Part shown: positions 1-9,384 of the stretch, piece by piece | Layout: each line of letters opens with the position of its first letter | How positions within the stretch are numbered: the stretch's first letter is position 1 | Source: SKVR01 sp046291875 | Lineage (GTDB): Bacteria; Bacteroidota; Bacteroidia; Bacteroidales; UBA7960 | Assembly: GCA_046291875.1 (NCBI GenBank) | Contig: JBKBSF010000013.1 | Coordinates: 1-64,000, forward strand | Reading direction: 5' to 3' | DNA length: 64,000 bases | Position numbers and translations under genes: made by a program | The notes under the pieces: generated by a model | The model's database searches: none | Told to the model about the DNA's origin: nothing | What the model saw: only the letters and a program-made list of their open reading frames with translations

Positions 1-71
1 GGCTCACAAAAAAAGATGAAAATTAGCATGCAAGTTCCATTAGGCCAATGAATTAACTATATTATTTTCTG

Positions 72-2408
72 ATGAAAAAAGCTTGCATTTTACTTGCAGG
101 AGTGCTCATAACAATTGCATTAAACATCACAAACCTTTGGGCAGGAGAGGTAGTAGGTCGATTAGGAGCCCAGGTACCTGATGGAGGAAACGACTCCCTT
201 AACATTGAATTGCTTCTTCAAATGGGCGACCATTTTGAGCATACCGATTTTGATTCCGCGATGCTTTTTTACCGGCAAGCCTTTGATAAAGCCGAGATTG
301 CCCTTGAGAAGTCGTTTCGGGAACAGGAAAAGGAAACTTTTCGATTGCTCAAGTTAAAAACCTTGCGCTACATTGCTTTTTTGCAGAAGTCATGGGGAAG
401 GTATGATGATGCTCTTCAAAGCTATGAACAGATTATGGCTGAAGTGAGCAGGGATACACATCCTGGAGTTCATGTACAGGCACACACCAGCATTGGGAAT
501 ATATACTTTTATCAGAGCCTATACCCTCAAGCCATACGATACTACAATCTGGCCCTTCAAATGGCAGAGGAAACAGGTAATCCGACCCTTATTTCCAATA
601 TTTTACTCAACCTTGCCAACACTTATTTTATGATTGGCCATTACGTAAAGAGTCTTACCTTTTACCATCAGGTGCAGCAGCTTTATCCCAATCTGACCGA
701 GAATAAAAATATCGGCATTGTTTACCTGGGCATTGGCAATATCCAGAGTGCGCTGGGAAATTTTGATGCTGCACTGGAGCATTATGAACTGGCTGTTAAG
801 GTGTATGACGAACTATCGGATCATTCTTCGCTGGCAAATATTTACATGAGCATTGGTTCTTTATACTTCGAAGCCAAAAGACAAGAAGAAGCAGAGCTTT
901 ATTACAAAAAGGCATTGGCCCATGCAACCACTGCCGACGACAACAGGTTGCGTTCGCAGCTAATGCTCAACCTTGGCATCCTGGCAGCCCAAAAACAAGA
1001 CTTCGATACTGCCTTTGAACTATACAACAAAGCCCTTGAGTTAGCTAAATCCTCCGCAAACCTTCACGCTCAGACTTTTATCCTGCGCAATATGGCTGTA
1101 GCCTACTTCAGGCTCAATCAACCTCAACGAGCTTTGGCCTTTGCAAGAGAAAGCCTTGAAATTGCTCAGGAAATTGAATCTGTTGGCGATCAGGCACATG
1201 CCTATAAAGTTCTTTCAGAGATAAGAGAGCAGCAAGGCAATATGGCCGAAGCATTGAAGTATCTTAAGCTGCACAAAACTTTCAACGATTCGCTTATGAA
1301 TATTGATAAGCAACGTCAGCTCAACGAAATGGAGGCTATATACCAGACAGAACAACAACAGCAATTGATAGAAATTGCCAACCTTGAACTGGAAAGAAAC
1401 AGGGCACGACTGCAACAGAAAAACCAGGTCATTACGGCGGTGATCATTATTTTTTTCCTGCTGGTAGCTGTTGGGGTGGTAGTATTGCGCCATAACAACC
1501 ATCGGATAAAGTCCAACCGAATACTCCGCAGGCAGGAAGCTCAGATTGCGGAGGGGCAAAAAACCATTGACAAACTTCTCAGAAACCTCAAAGAAAATGA
1601 TCTGTCAACCGTTGAGCTCCAAAACAAGCTGGCCGAAATCAAACTCAACCTGCTACGGTACAAAGATTTTTCTGAAAGCATTGCCCGCAGGTTGTTCCCA
1701 TGGGAAGAACGTTTCCAGGCAGCTTTTGGTGAAACTGGATTTTTGCTGGCACAGCCCGATCATTTCAGCCAGAATGCGTTGGTATGGATACAGCCTCACA
1801 ATAATGAAACACTAATGGTTGTAGCAGACTGTCAGTTTGATGTATTGAGTCAGAATTTATTCAAAATCCTGCTGGGCTCGGCCTTGGAGAGATACACCCA
1901 GAAAGAGGGGATTTTTCATCCCTCACAGATTATGGAAAAGCTACGCAGTGAAATATTCCCCCTGATCCGCAAATATTCATCATCCGGATCTACGCTTTGT
2001 GTTTCTGCCCTCAGCATTAATAAAGAAGAGAGAAAGATCCGCTTTTGCGGCGAACGTATCCCTCTTTACATTGCCATTGCACGTAATCTTGCCCCCATAG
2101 GTGTTCAAACCCTGCCAGAGTACCATGAATTGCAAATGCTTAAAACTCATTCCACAGATAAGCTGAAAGATTTCCACGAATTGCAGCTAAAGAAGTCAGA
2201 TCGTCTCTATCTGCTGCTGGATGGAGATCCTTGTTATGAGCAAGAGGAGGGCAAAAGCAATCAGCATATTGCGGTGCCATTGATCGACAAAAACCAGCAT
2301 GTTGCCATAGATGCCTTACCTGAGCTTTTAAGAAAAAAACTTAAAGCCTGTAAATCTGACAGCAAGCTGGCCACCCACCCCATCACTGTTGCAGCCATAG
2401 AATTATAG
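72..2408 (+). CDS. TPR transmembrane protein with degenerate SpoIIE-type (PP2C) domain
   Basis: The 778-residue protein has a signal peptide (about residues 1-24), about nine TPR units (about 45-420), a coiled coil, one membrane span (about 458-478), a cytoplasmic coiled coil and a C-terminal domain (about 545-778). The C-terminal part lines up with the SpoIIE/PP2C phosphatases that follow TPRs in many Bacteroidota. The metal-binding motifs are lost. The usual PKDIVSGDFYW is PDHFSQNALVW (562-572), and DCTGHGVPGA is DCQFDVLSQN (586-595). Only the first Asp (586) and the DG of a later motif (717-718) remain, and the terminal DD is replaced by HP. It is therefore probably a non-catalytic receiver or scaffold in a partner-switch pathway; this is inference. 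The TPRs would lie in the periplasm. The next gene converges on it. Confidence 0.75.
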   Translation: MKKACILLAGVLITIALNITNLWAGEVVGRLGAQVPDGGNDSLNIELLLQMGDHFEHTDFDSAMLFYRQAFDKAEIALEKSFREQEKETFRLLKLKTLRYIAFLQKSWGRYDDALQSYEQIMAEVSRDTHPGVHVQAHTSIGNIYFYQSLYPQAIRYYNLALQMAEETGNPTLISNILLNLANTYFMIGHYVKSLTFYHQVQQLYPNLTENKNIGIVYLGIGNIQSALGNFDAALEHYELAVKVYDELSDHSSLANIYMSIGSLYFEAKRQEEAELYYKKALAHATTADDNRLRSQLMLNLGILAAQKQDFDTAFELYNKALELAKSSANLHAQTFILRNMAVAYFRLNQPQRALAFARESLEIAQEIESVGDQAHAYKVLSEIREQQGNMAEALKYLKLHKTFNDSLMNIDKQRQLNEMEAIYQTEQQQQLIEIANLELERNRARLQQKNQVITAVIIIFFLLVAVGVVVLRHNNHRIKSNRILRRQEAQIAEGQKTIDKLLRNLKENDLSTVELQNKLAEIKLNLLRYKDFSESIARRLFPWEERFQAAFGETGFLLAQPDHFSQNALVWIQPHNNETLMVVADCQFDVLSQNLFKILLGSALERYTQKEGIFHPSQIMEKLRSEIFPLIRKYSSSGSTLCVSALSINKEERKIRFCGERIPLYIAIARNLAPIGVQTLPEYHELQMLKTHSTDKLKDFHELQLKKSDRLYLLLDGDPCYEQEEGKSNQHIAVPLIDKNQHVAIDALPELLRKKLKACKSDSKLATHPITVAAIEL

Positions 2409-2440
2409 TTCTGCTATCCCGGAACAGGTACGCTTCAACC

Positions 2441-3583
2441 CTACCATTTATGGTGCCCCAGGCGACGCAGGTTTTGACTTTTTCGTGGGTTTTCCGTAAA
2501 TCCATATGCAACACTGAAGAGTATTGCATGGCCTTGCAGCGATAAAGCCGCATTACCCTTATGGTTAAGGAGAACAAAGGAGGGTTTCAACGACAACCAT
2601 GTTCGGTTTGGAAAGATGTATCGATAGGTAAAACCTGTATTCAGGCTTACAGACCCGTAGGAGAACCTCTCCGGATCCTGCCCCTGTTCTACCAGCTCTA
2701 CCAGGTCATACCCCACACCCCCATGCCATTCCAGCTGTGCAGTTGAAAAGGAAAGCAACACCCTGCTGTATTCCAGACCCAGCCAGGCACCCTGGTGATT
2801 GCGGGTAAAGGCCAGGGTATCCTTCACTATCAACGACACAGGTGAAGGGGTCTTCCCAAAGCGAAAATAGAATCCCAGATCCAGATAGTTCCTGCCCTTT
2901 TTCATCCCCAGATTCAATCCCAGCAAGGGATGATTGCCCAGAGCAGCCAGAGATTCGAAAGGCATCCAGATACCGGTTTGTATACCAAGGTTGATCTCGG
3001 GTTTTCGCAAAAAGTAGGTTACTCTTTCCTTGTATTGCTCCCCCAGCGGAGTATTGTCGTAATCGCCTTGTTTCAATGCCAAAAAGAACGCCTGGTGATC
3101 GCCCGACCAAAGCTGAAGAAAAAGCAATGCGGGCCCGTAAAAATTCCCTGATTGGAGCAAAGTGCCTGCCCATCGGCGCGTTTGCCTGTCAAACTCCGTA
3201 TTGAGGGGTACATAACCAAAATACTCCTGATGATGAAGGAAGTAATCGTCCTGCAACTGTTGTGAAATCAACTGCCCGCGTATTTCAAAAGCGATGGCCT
3301 GATCGAGAAATTGATCTTCCGGGAGCATTCCCGGAAACATTCCACCGGCAATGAGCTGTAAACCCCTTGCCCTGAAAACAGGTTCGGAATTGCCACACTC
3401 CTGCTCCCACTGAAACAGCAATGCCGGCATGGCGTCATACTTTTGCTCTCTGATAAGTTGTGCAAACTGACTCGCAAACCCGGCAGCCTTGTGTTCGCAA
3501 GTGTTGGCTCCTGCAGTGTTTACCCCCATTGTAAGGGCAAAAGAAATAAAGGTGATAAAGAAAAGTTTCGGGAAGGTGTTCAT
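2441..3583 (-). CDS. Exported hypothetical protein, probable outer-membrane barrel at C-terminus
   Basis: This 380-residue protein has a clear signal peptide (about 1-26, ending TAGA). A helical, Cys-containing N-terminal half (about 27-190) follows. From about 200 on there are alternating hydrophobic/aromatic strands (such as LDLGFYFRFG and WLGLEYSRVLLSF) typical of an outer-membrane beta barrel. I do not recognise the family and assign no function. The start is the ATG at 3583, directly followed by the signal peptide. It converges with the TPR/SpoIIE-like gene, with 32 bases between the stops, and no obvious terminator was seen there. Confidence 0.6.
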   Translation of the reverse strand: MNTFPKLFFITFISFALTMGVNTAGANTCEHKAAGFASQFAQLIREQKYDAMPALLFQWEQECGNSEPVFRARGLQLIAGGMFPGMLPEDQFLDQAIAFEIRGQLISQQLQDDYFLHHQEYFGYVPLNTEFDRQTRRWAGTLLQSGNFYGPALLFLQLWSGDHQAFFLALKQGDYDNTPLGEQYKERVTYFLRKPEINLGIQTGIWMPFESLAALGNHPLLGLNLGMKKGRNYLDLGFYFRFGKTPSPVSLIVKDTLAFTRNHQGAWLGLEYSRVLLSFSTAQLEWHGGVGYDLVELVEQGQDPERFSYGSVSLNTGFTYRYIFPNRTWLSLKPSFVLLNHKGNAALSLQGHAILFSVAYGFTENPRKSQNLRRLGHHKW

Positions 3584-3761
3584 GGTACAAATAATTGTCA
3601 GGCCCCATGAATGGGGGAAGTATAATGTTGAGTATCCAACAGATCAAAAATACCAATTATTGTGTATGTTCCCTGATAATGCGCCCCGGGAGAGATAATA
3701 ATTTCAATCTTTGTCAGGATCCCTATCCCTACGAAACAGGGCAATGCCTTACAAACAGGGC

Positions 3762-3802
3762 AAAAAAAAAGCCTTGCAACTTTTTGAGTTACAAGACTTT
3801 TT
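3762..3802 (-). terminator. Intrinsic terminator of the tRNA-Leu pair
   Basis: Read on the minus strand, a 15-bp stem (all pairs formed, with a few G-U) closes a 7-base loop and is followed by a run of T. The arms are at 3788-3802 and 3766-3780. It lies about 10 bases past the 3' end of tRNA-Leu(CAG). Confidence 0.8.
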
Positions 3803-3812
3803 ATTGTAAAAG

Positions 3813-3896
3813 TGCCCAGAACAGGACTCGAACCTGCACAGCCTTACGGCCACTAGTCCCTGAAACTAGCGCGTCTACCAATTTCGCCATCTGGGC
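3813..3896 (-). tRNA. tRNA-Leu (CAG)
   Basis: This 84-nt cloverleaf on the minus strand starts GCCCAGA and ends TCTGGGC plus discriminator A. The anticodon loop is TTCAGGG on a CTAGT/ACTAG stem. It has a long class-II variable arm and a GGTTCGAGTCC T-arm. CCA is not encoded. It is transcribed after tRNA-Leu(GAG), 26 bases away. Confidence 0.95.
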
Positions 3897-3922
3897 TTGG
3901 ATCGAAATATCATAAAATGTGG

Positions 3923-4006
3923 TGCCCAGGACAAGACTCGAACTTGCACGAGCTTGCGCTCACTACCCCCTCAAAGTAGCGTGTCTACCAATTTCACCAC
4001 CTGGGC
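3923..4006 (-). tRNA. tRNA-Leu (GAG)
   Basis: This 84-nt class-II tRNA on the minus strand has acceptor arms GCCCAGG/CCTGGGC, anticodon loop TTGAGGG (GAG) on a CTACT/GGTAG stem, and a long variable arm. CCA is not encoded. It is the first gene of a two-tRNA unit reading CUC/CUU and CUG codons. The promoter is at 4075-4105 and the terminator at 3762-3802. Confidence 0.95.
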
Positions 4007-4074
4007 ATTTGTAGATTATTTCTTTCTTTTCACTAAGGAAAGATCTTTAGTAATCCCTTTTTCAAAAGGTGTGG

Positions 4075-4105
4075 CAAAGGTAAAAAAACTTTTTATTCCT
4101 CCAAC
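4075..4105 (-). promoter_or_regulatory. Promoter of the tRNA-Leu pair
   Basis: On the minus strand the -7 element is TACCTTTG (4075-4082), an exact match to TAnnTTTG. A -33 box GTTG (4102-4105) lies 19 bases upstream. The predicted start is about 4068, roughly 60 bases before the first tRNA. Confidence 0.65.
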
Positions 4106-4199
4106 ATCTTTTTTGGGGTAATTGAAAAAAGTTTCCCCTTCCCCACACCCCTATTTCCCGCAATACTTCAAAGCAAATTAACTATCAGCATTTTATGGA

Positions 4200-4233
4200 T
4201 TTCGCTGATATTTCTTTAAATTTCGTAGGTTTG
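4200..4233 (+). promoter_or_regulatory. Promoter of the DUF5063 gene
   Basis: TAGGTTTG (4226-4233) matches the Bacteroidota -7 element exactly. An imperfect -33 candidate TTTCG starts at 4200, 21 bases upstream. The leader would be very short, because the ATG is at 4247. Confidence 0.5.
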
Positions 4234-4246
4234 CAAAAAAAATTCT

Positions 4247-4795
4247 ATGGCTTACAATGAAGAAAACCCGGCCTTGTCGAGGCAGGTCATCGAGATGATT
4301 ACAGTAGCACACGAATATTGTGTATATTTTGAGCAGGCGGAAAAACAACGTCCCCAGGATATCTTCTCATTTTTTCAGAAGATCGGCCCCTTGTTGTATT
4401 TAAAAGGCAGTTTGCTGCCCGCAGGCCTTGAGGCTGATGCTCAATTCATGGAGCGTTTTGTTACAGAAGAACAATGGGAAGGCATCTTTAAAACACTGCG
4501 CGATAAGTTTTCCCGACAGGACACTTATTACATTCACGATCAGAACTACGACAGCCAGCAGGCAAGCCTGGCCGATAACATGGCTGATATATACCAGGAC
4601 ATGAAAGACTTTGTGATATTATACCAGAAAGCACCCATGCAAAGTAAAGTATGTGCGGTATTTGAGTTGCAGAAACTTTTTGAAAACCATTGGGGCATCA
4701 GAGTATTGCAGGCATTGAGCGCAATACACACCCTGGTGTATAGCCCAACTATCGATCCTGATTTCCCTTCTGAGCCAGGCGATATGGACTGGTAA
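4247..4795 (+). CDS. DUF5063 domain-containing protein
   Basis: This 182-residue acidic, mainly helical cytoplasmic protein has no signal peptide or membrane span. The N-terminal pattern (EMITVAHEYC, then a KIGPLLYLKGSLLP segment) and the length fit DUF5063, a Bacteroidota family of unknown function. The start ATG at 4247 sits about 14 bases after a good -7 promoter element, so an upstream start is excluded. It converges with the T9SS cargo gene, and a shared hairpin separates them. Family placement is from recall. Confidence 0.65.
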   Translation: MAYNEENPALSRQVIEMITVAHEYCVYFEQAEKQRPQDIFSFFQKIGPLLYLKGSLLPAGLEADAQFMERFVTEEQWEGIFKTLRDKFSRQDTYYIHDQNYDSQQASLADNMADIYQDMKDFVILYQKAPMQSKVCAVFELQKLFENHWGIRVLQALSAIHTLVYSPTIDPDFPSEPGDMDW

Positions 4796-4832
4796 GAAAA
4801 AACCCGGCTGCAGAACCATGCAGCACGGGTTT
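4795..4832 (-). terminator. Terminator of the T9SS cargo gene at 4862-7354
   Basis: The arms AAACCCG (4800-4806) and CGGGTTT (4826-4832) pair, with an inner CTGCA/TGCAG stem. The minus-strand RNA ends in six U, so it mainly serves the minus-strand gene. It may also act on the convergent DUF5063 gene. Confidence 0.65.
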
Positions 4833-4861
4833 ACCTACCAAAACCAAAAACTAATCATTAA

Positions 4862-7354
4862 TTAATAAACATGCAATTTTATTGCTTTTTGTTCTCCTTC
4901 ATGGATTACAAGCGTATACATCCCTTTTTGCAATGAACGAAGATCAAGGGTATTAAGCGTCATGGCAAAAAACCGGTCTGAAACCACCAGTCGTCCCTGC
5001 ATATCGTATACTGAATACGCCGAAGGGTTTTCGCTGTTGAGTTCTACGTTGAACACCCCATTACCAGGATTGGGAAAAACTTTGATCTCTGCGGAATTGC
5101 CCCCTGAAACGTTTACAGCAACAGGCCTGAAATACTCAAATTTCCCATCGAAATCTGTTTGTTTGAGCCGGTAATAGGATACGCCCTTAAAGGGAGCATT
5201 ATCGATATACTTATAATTAATCTGTTGATTACTGTTGCCAGCTCCGTAAACAAAAGCAAGCACTTCGAAATTCACACCATCCTGGCTTCTCTCCAGGGTA
5301 AAGAAATCGTTGTTGAGCTCTGTTGCTGTAGCCCAGGTTATCTCTACCTGCGGGTGCTTCACTTCTGCATGAAATGACAGCAACGAAACGGGCAGCGGAG
5401 TGGTAGTGCTACCGGCTGTCCATGTGCTGAAACCACTGAGATTGTGCGCAACAAGCCAATTGTTCTCCGGATCAATGGTTGACTCCACCCAGATCCATTC
5501 AGACGATTCGTTCTCTCTTTTAAAAAGTGAGAAATTATTCTCTTCATCTTCTGAAGACATGTTGAGCTCAGAAGTAAAATAATGGAATTTTAATGTGGCG
5601 TTGAGCCCTGAATTGTTGGCGGGTTTAATGTCGAAATACCGTAAAATACTTTTTGATTCATCTCCTCCATTGAGTTCCGCATGACCCCGAATGATAGTAG
5701 TGAGGCCCATGTCGGCAGCACTGTTGATCTCTACGCCCATTCCGGCTATTGGCCCAAAGGGGGCATTCAGGTTACGTTGTGTTTTGATGTATCCTGATGT
5801 ACCAAAAATTCTTGTAGTTGTGTTTTCCAGCTCCTTTTCAATCAGATTAGCTGAAGGGGAAAGATTGAGGGTAAAACCGTTGAGATCCAGTAAACCGTTG
5901 ATCATTTCCAGTTGGGTTTCCACTGTAATATCACCCTCAAGGCGCACATTATGAAGATTATCAATCTTAAGGTTATGTACTTTTATGGCGGGAATGGATT
6001 GCTGATTTTCGCCACTCAGCAGCAAGGAACCTTCACCCTCAATGGTTTCATTTCCCGTTTCGGTTTTCAGGCTCCCTGTAACGGTAAGAACATATCCATT
6101 CTGAATGGTAATTTGTGCTCCATTTTGCATTTGCAGATCTCTGATGCCAGTATGCTGAGATACAACAGGTTGATTTCCACCGGCGGGTATTACCACAATG
6201 GAGTGGCTGCGGGGAGCCTCAGTTCTGTCCCAGTTATCAGCATTATGCCAGTCATTGGTTCCACCTGTTTTCCAGGTCCACACATCTGGTGCAGCGGGAG
6301 TGGTTACGAAAGCAGGATATCCGTCATTGATTGCTGGAACGATCTTCCAGATGCTTTCAAAATCCCAGCCGGTATAATTAACTGGTTCCTTCATCTGGGC
6401 CGTTGTTAAACCTGTACCCCCTGCACTTGTAGCCATCTCGGAGCTTTGGGAATCCCAGTAGCAACGCGAGACGGTCCCTTCATTGCGCCCAACCCCCACC
6501 ATGCCCACAAAACCACCCACCTGGGTTGAGTTTGTAGTCGTTACTTTTCCTGTTGCATAGCAATTGATAATAATACCGCGCAGCTCCACGCATCCTGCAA
6601 AACCACCCACCCGGCTTGCATTCTCTGCTTTTACCTGTCCTCGGGAGAAAGAATTGGAAATCAACCCTTTTTGGTTGCAACCAACAAGCCCTCCAAACTT
6701 ATCGCGTCCGGGAGCTTCTTCATAACGTAGCTCTACAGTTACGCTGGCACTGCACATATTGATTACAGGTCTGAAGCTTTCTGCAGCAGCAGCATTGGTC
6801 ATATAGCTGTTGTTGGAACCCACCAGCCCGCCAGTAGCCCCATCTCCCTCAACAGCACCACTGATTACATGACAGTTTTCGATGCGGGTATTCTGGTTAC
6901 CCGTAACCCGTCCCACAAGAGCACCGGTACCGCGGCCTCCACTTACATTTACATTCTCAAGTACAACATTGCGGAGGGAGGTAGAACCACTCCCCGGTAG
7001 TCCGATATGTCCAAACAAGCCTATATTGGCCTGCCCGGCTCTGTAAATACTTAATCCGCTGATCTTATACCCACCACCATCGTAGTGACCTGTAAAGCGC
7101 TCCTGCGTATCTCCCCCTCCAATGGGTTTCCAGCCATAAGATGAATTGAAAGGCGCCACATTAAGATGGATGTCAGCAATTTGCAAAAACCATTTGTCCA
7201 GGTACTCCCCACGAATGGCATCCAACTGCACTGCCGTTGCAATGCGATAGGGATCAGCTTGTGTACCACTCCCTGAGTCAAATGGATGTGTTTTCTCGCA
7301 TATTGCATACGTACTTACCAGGAGTAAAAGGCTAAGAGTGTATATCTTTTTCAT
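4862..7354 (-). CDS. T9SS cargo protein with GLUG-like repeats and type A sorting domain
   Basis: This 830-residue secreted protein has a signal peptide (about 1-19). Residues 90-330 hold repeated G-L-F/V-G segments with Asn/Gly-rich turns (such as IGLFGHIG, GALVGRVTG, GGLVGCNQKG and GGFVGMVG), the pattern of GLUG repeats that form a beta solenoid. A second beta-rich region follows. A fibronectin-like module (about 655-750) contains the ELNNDFFTLERS segment, and the C-terminal domain (about 754-830) begins VFPNPGNG and ends KAIKLHVY, as expected of a type A sorting domain. It is probably a cell-surface or released adhesin-like protein; ligand unknown. The same C-terminal pair of modules ends the proteins at 35357 and 44113. 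Confidence 0.85.
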   Translation of the reverse strand: MKKIYTLSLLLLVSTYAICEKTHPFDSGSGTQADPYRIATAVQLDAIRGEYLDKWFLQIADIHLNVAPFNSSYGWKPIGGGDTQERFTGHYDGGGYKISGLSIYRAGQANIGLFGHIGLPGSGSTSLRNVVLENVNVSGGRGTGALVGRVTGNQNTRIENCHVISGAVEGDGATGGLVGSNNSYMTNAAAAESFRPVINMCSASVTVELRYEEAPGRDKFGGLVGCNQKGLISNSFSRGQVKAENASRVGGFAGCVELRGIIINCYATGKVTTTNSTQVGGFVGMVGVGRNEGTVSRCYWDSQSSEMATSAGGTGLTTAQMKEPVNYTGWDFESIWKIVPAINDGYPAFVTTPAAPDVWTWKTGGTNDWHNADNWDRTEAPRSHSIVVIPAGGNQPVVSQHTGIRDLQMQNGAQITIQNGYVLTVTGSLKTETGNETIEGEGSLLLSGENQQSIPAIKVHNLKIDNLHNVRLEGDITVETQLEMINGLLDLNGFTLNLSPSANLIEKELENTTTRIFGTSGYIKTQRNLNAPFGPIAGMGVEINSAADMGLTTIIRGHAELNGGDESKSILRYFDIKPANNSGLNATLKFHYFTSELNMSSEDEENNFSLFKRENESSEWIWVESTIDPENNWLVAHNLSGFSTWTAGSTTTPLPVSLLSFHAEVKHPQVEITWATATELNNDFFTLERSQDGVNFEVLAFVYGAGNSNQQINYKYIDNAPFKGVSYYRLKQTDFDGKFEYFRPVAVNVSGGNSAEIKVFPNPGNGVFNVELNSENPSAYSVYDMQGRLVVSDRFFAMTLNTLDLRSLQKGMYTLVIHEGEQKAIKLHVY

Positions 7355-7931
7355 GACTGCAGGGCTTTAGATTTCAACACTAATCTTACAACACAAAGAA
7401 ATCAATCTAAAACGCTGATAAAAACCGTGTTACCCCAAAATAAGATATCAATTTTTCAGGCAAAAAGACCTAAGAAAATCCGGGTTAAATGATGAGGTAA
7501 TTACGTAGCAATCAATATGCATAAACCCAACTAAAGTCATTCGTATTTTCCTGTATACCACTAATCTGCAGTCACTTATCGCTCTGAATGATCCCGTAAA
7601 AAAAACTGCCCTATGAAAAGTGAAAAGAAAGGGGAAAACCTTCGAAATACCATACAATCAAATCTATAAGCATGTTTTGCATGAGAAAAGCAAAGACTCC
7701 GACTGCCAGAAATTTGTTTTAAAACTGGAGTACTATTAACCCTTGTTTACCTTAGTTGGTCGCAGTTTTTATTTAAAGACCTGGGGCGTTCATAACACAC
7801 TGATTACAGCTTAGGGTCATTTCGCAGCGAAAAGGGCTCTTATAAAAAACAAAAAAATCCAAAAAACAGAAAGACTTTTCCAATTGTTATTACCTTCGCA
7901 ACAAAGCTTATCCATGCAAATATTCAGGATT
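7355..7931. other. 577-base intergenic region between divergent genes
   Basis: This AT-rich stretch separates the T9SS cargo gene and the thiol oxidoreductase gene. I see no convincing gene or RNA. A weak -7-like TACCTTCG at 7891-7898 could serve the plus-strand gene. No clear promoter was found for the minus-strand gene. Confidence 0.4.
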
Positions 7932-9344
7932 ATGACCCTCAAAAGACTTTTGTACAGTCTGCTGATCTCAGCAGGAATTCTCAGTTGTGCTCTTGCCGAA
8001 ACCAAAGACAAAGGTTATTCCATCGAAATTCAGGTTGAAGGTTTGCGCGATACCATCTCTTTTATGGCATATCATTTTGGCAATCGCCAATATATACAGG
8101 ACACCGTTCGTATAGACCATGAAGGGAGATTTCGTTTTGCCGGCGATACAGCCCTCGACAGGGGCATATACATGATAGTATTGCCTGGGCAGAAGTACTT
8201 CGAAATTATCATTGATCAGAACCAGCATTTCAGCATTCATACTGAAATGGACAACTTCATTGCAACCATGCAGTTTAAAAACTCGCCAGACAACGAGGTT
8301 TTCTACAACTACATGCGATTTCTAACCGTACGCAATGATGAAGCTAACCCCATGCGCCATGAACTGGCACAGGGGCAACCCTCTGAAGCCCGCCGCCAGG
8401 AGATCAGGCAAAGGTTGCAGGTTATCGACGAGGAGGTAAAACAATACCAGCAGCAGATCATAAAGGCTAATCCCAACGGGCTTTTCTCACGCATATTACT
8501 TGCACAGCAGGACCCTGTTATGCCTGAGCCACCCCTGCTACCCGACGGCACCCCCGATAACGACTTTATGTACCAAACCTTTAAAAGGCTTTTCTGGGAA
8601 AATATTGACTTCAGCGACGACAGGCTGCTGCGTACTCCCCTGTTTCATGCAAAACTCAATCAGTACATCACACGGGTGGTGGTACAAATACCCGACAGCA
8701 TTATTAAAGAAGCCGACCGTATCGTAGAAAAATCAAGGGCCCACCCCGAGATGTTCAAATACACCGTATTTTTCATCACCAACACTTTTGAACGCTCCCA
8801 GATCATGGGTATGGATGCCGTATTTGTGCATATGGTAGAAAACTACTATATGACCGGAGAGGCCGACTGGGTAACCCCGGAACAGCTGGCCAGGATCTCC
8901 GAAAGGGCTATGGCTCTCAAACCCTTGCTCATCGGCCAGACTGCACCCAACATTACCATGTTCACCCCTGAACGAACCCCTCTCAGCCTTCATGATGTGC
9001 AGGCACGTTTTACCGTTTTGTACTTCTGGGACTCTGAGTGTGGCCACTGCAAACGCCAGACGCCACTATTAAAAGCCTTCTACGATAGAATGAAACCACA
9101 GGGAGTGGAAATCTTTGCCGCCAATACAGAACCCGATCGCGAAAAGTGGCTCGATTATGTTCAATCCCATAACCTGCCCTGGATACATGTTAACGACCCT
9201 TCCAATCGCTCTGGATTTCGCGACAAATACGACATCTGGGCAACACCCCTTATCTTCCTGCTCGATCAGGACAAACGGATCATTGCCAAACGTATTACGG
9301 TAGAACAAACAGAGGAAATCATTAAAATGGAAATGCAGCGCTAA
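7932..9344 (+). CDS. TlpA/ResA-like thiol-disulfide oxidoreductase with DUF4369 and DUF5106 regions
   Basis: The protein is 470 residues from this start. After a signal peptide ending CALA, a beta-rich N-terminal region (about 25-115) fits DUF4369. A helical middle (about 150-310) with HAKLNQYI and HPEMFKYTVFF segments fits DUF5106. The C-terminal thioredoxin fold (about 325-470) has the active site CGHC in YFWDSECGHCKRQ and the cis-Pro in IWATPLIF. It probably acts in the periplasm on disulfides, as TlpA/ResA relatives do; its partner is unknown. The frame is open upstream to 7884. I chose the ATG at 7932 because the signal peptide follows directly and a weak -7-like element lies at 7891. 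A lipoprotein reading (ILSC) is possible but weak. Confidence 0.8.
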   Translation: MTLKRLLYSLLISAGILSCALAETKDKGYSIEIQVEGLRDTISFMAYHFGNRQYIQDTVRIDHEGRFRFAGDTALDRGIYMIVLPGQKYFEIIIDQNQHFSIHTEMDNFIATMQFKNSPDNEVFYNYMRFLTVRNDEANPMRHELAQGQPSEARRQEIRQRLQVIDEEVKQYQQQIIKANPNGLFSRILLAQQDPVMPEPPLLPDGTPDNDFMYQTFKRLFWENIDFSDDRLLRTPLFHAKLNQYITRVVVQIPDSIIKEADRIVEKSRAHPEMFKYTVFFITNTFERSQIMGMDAVFVHMVENYYMTGEADWVTPEQLARISERAMALKPLLIGQTAPNITMFTPERTPLSLHDVQARFTVLYFWDSECGHCKRQTPLLKAFYDRMKPQGVEIFAANTEPDREKWLDYVQSHNLPWIHVNDPSNRSGFRDKYDIWATPLIFLLDQDKRIIAKRITVEQTEEIIKMEMQR

Positions 9345-9362
9345 GGCTGCATTTCTTTTTTT
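9330..9362 (+). terminator. Terminator of the thiol oxidoreductase gene
   Basis: A perfect 10-bp stem (arms 9330-9339 and 9346-9355) with a 6-base loop is followed by seven T. The stem overlaps the gene's own stop codon at 9342-9344. Confidence 0.85.
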
Positions 9363-9384
9363 ACCAATAAATTGTGACTGAAAA

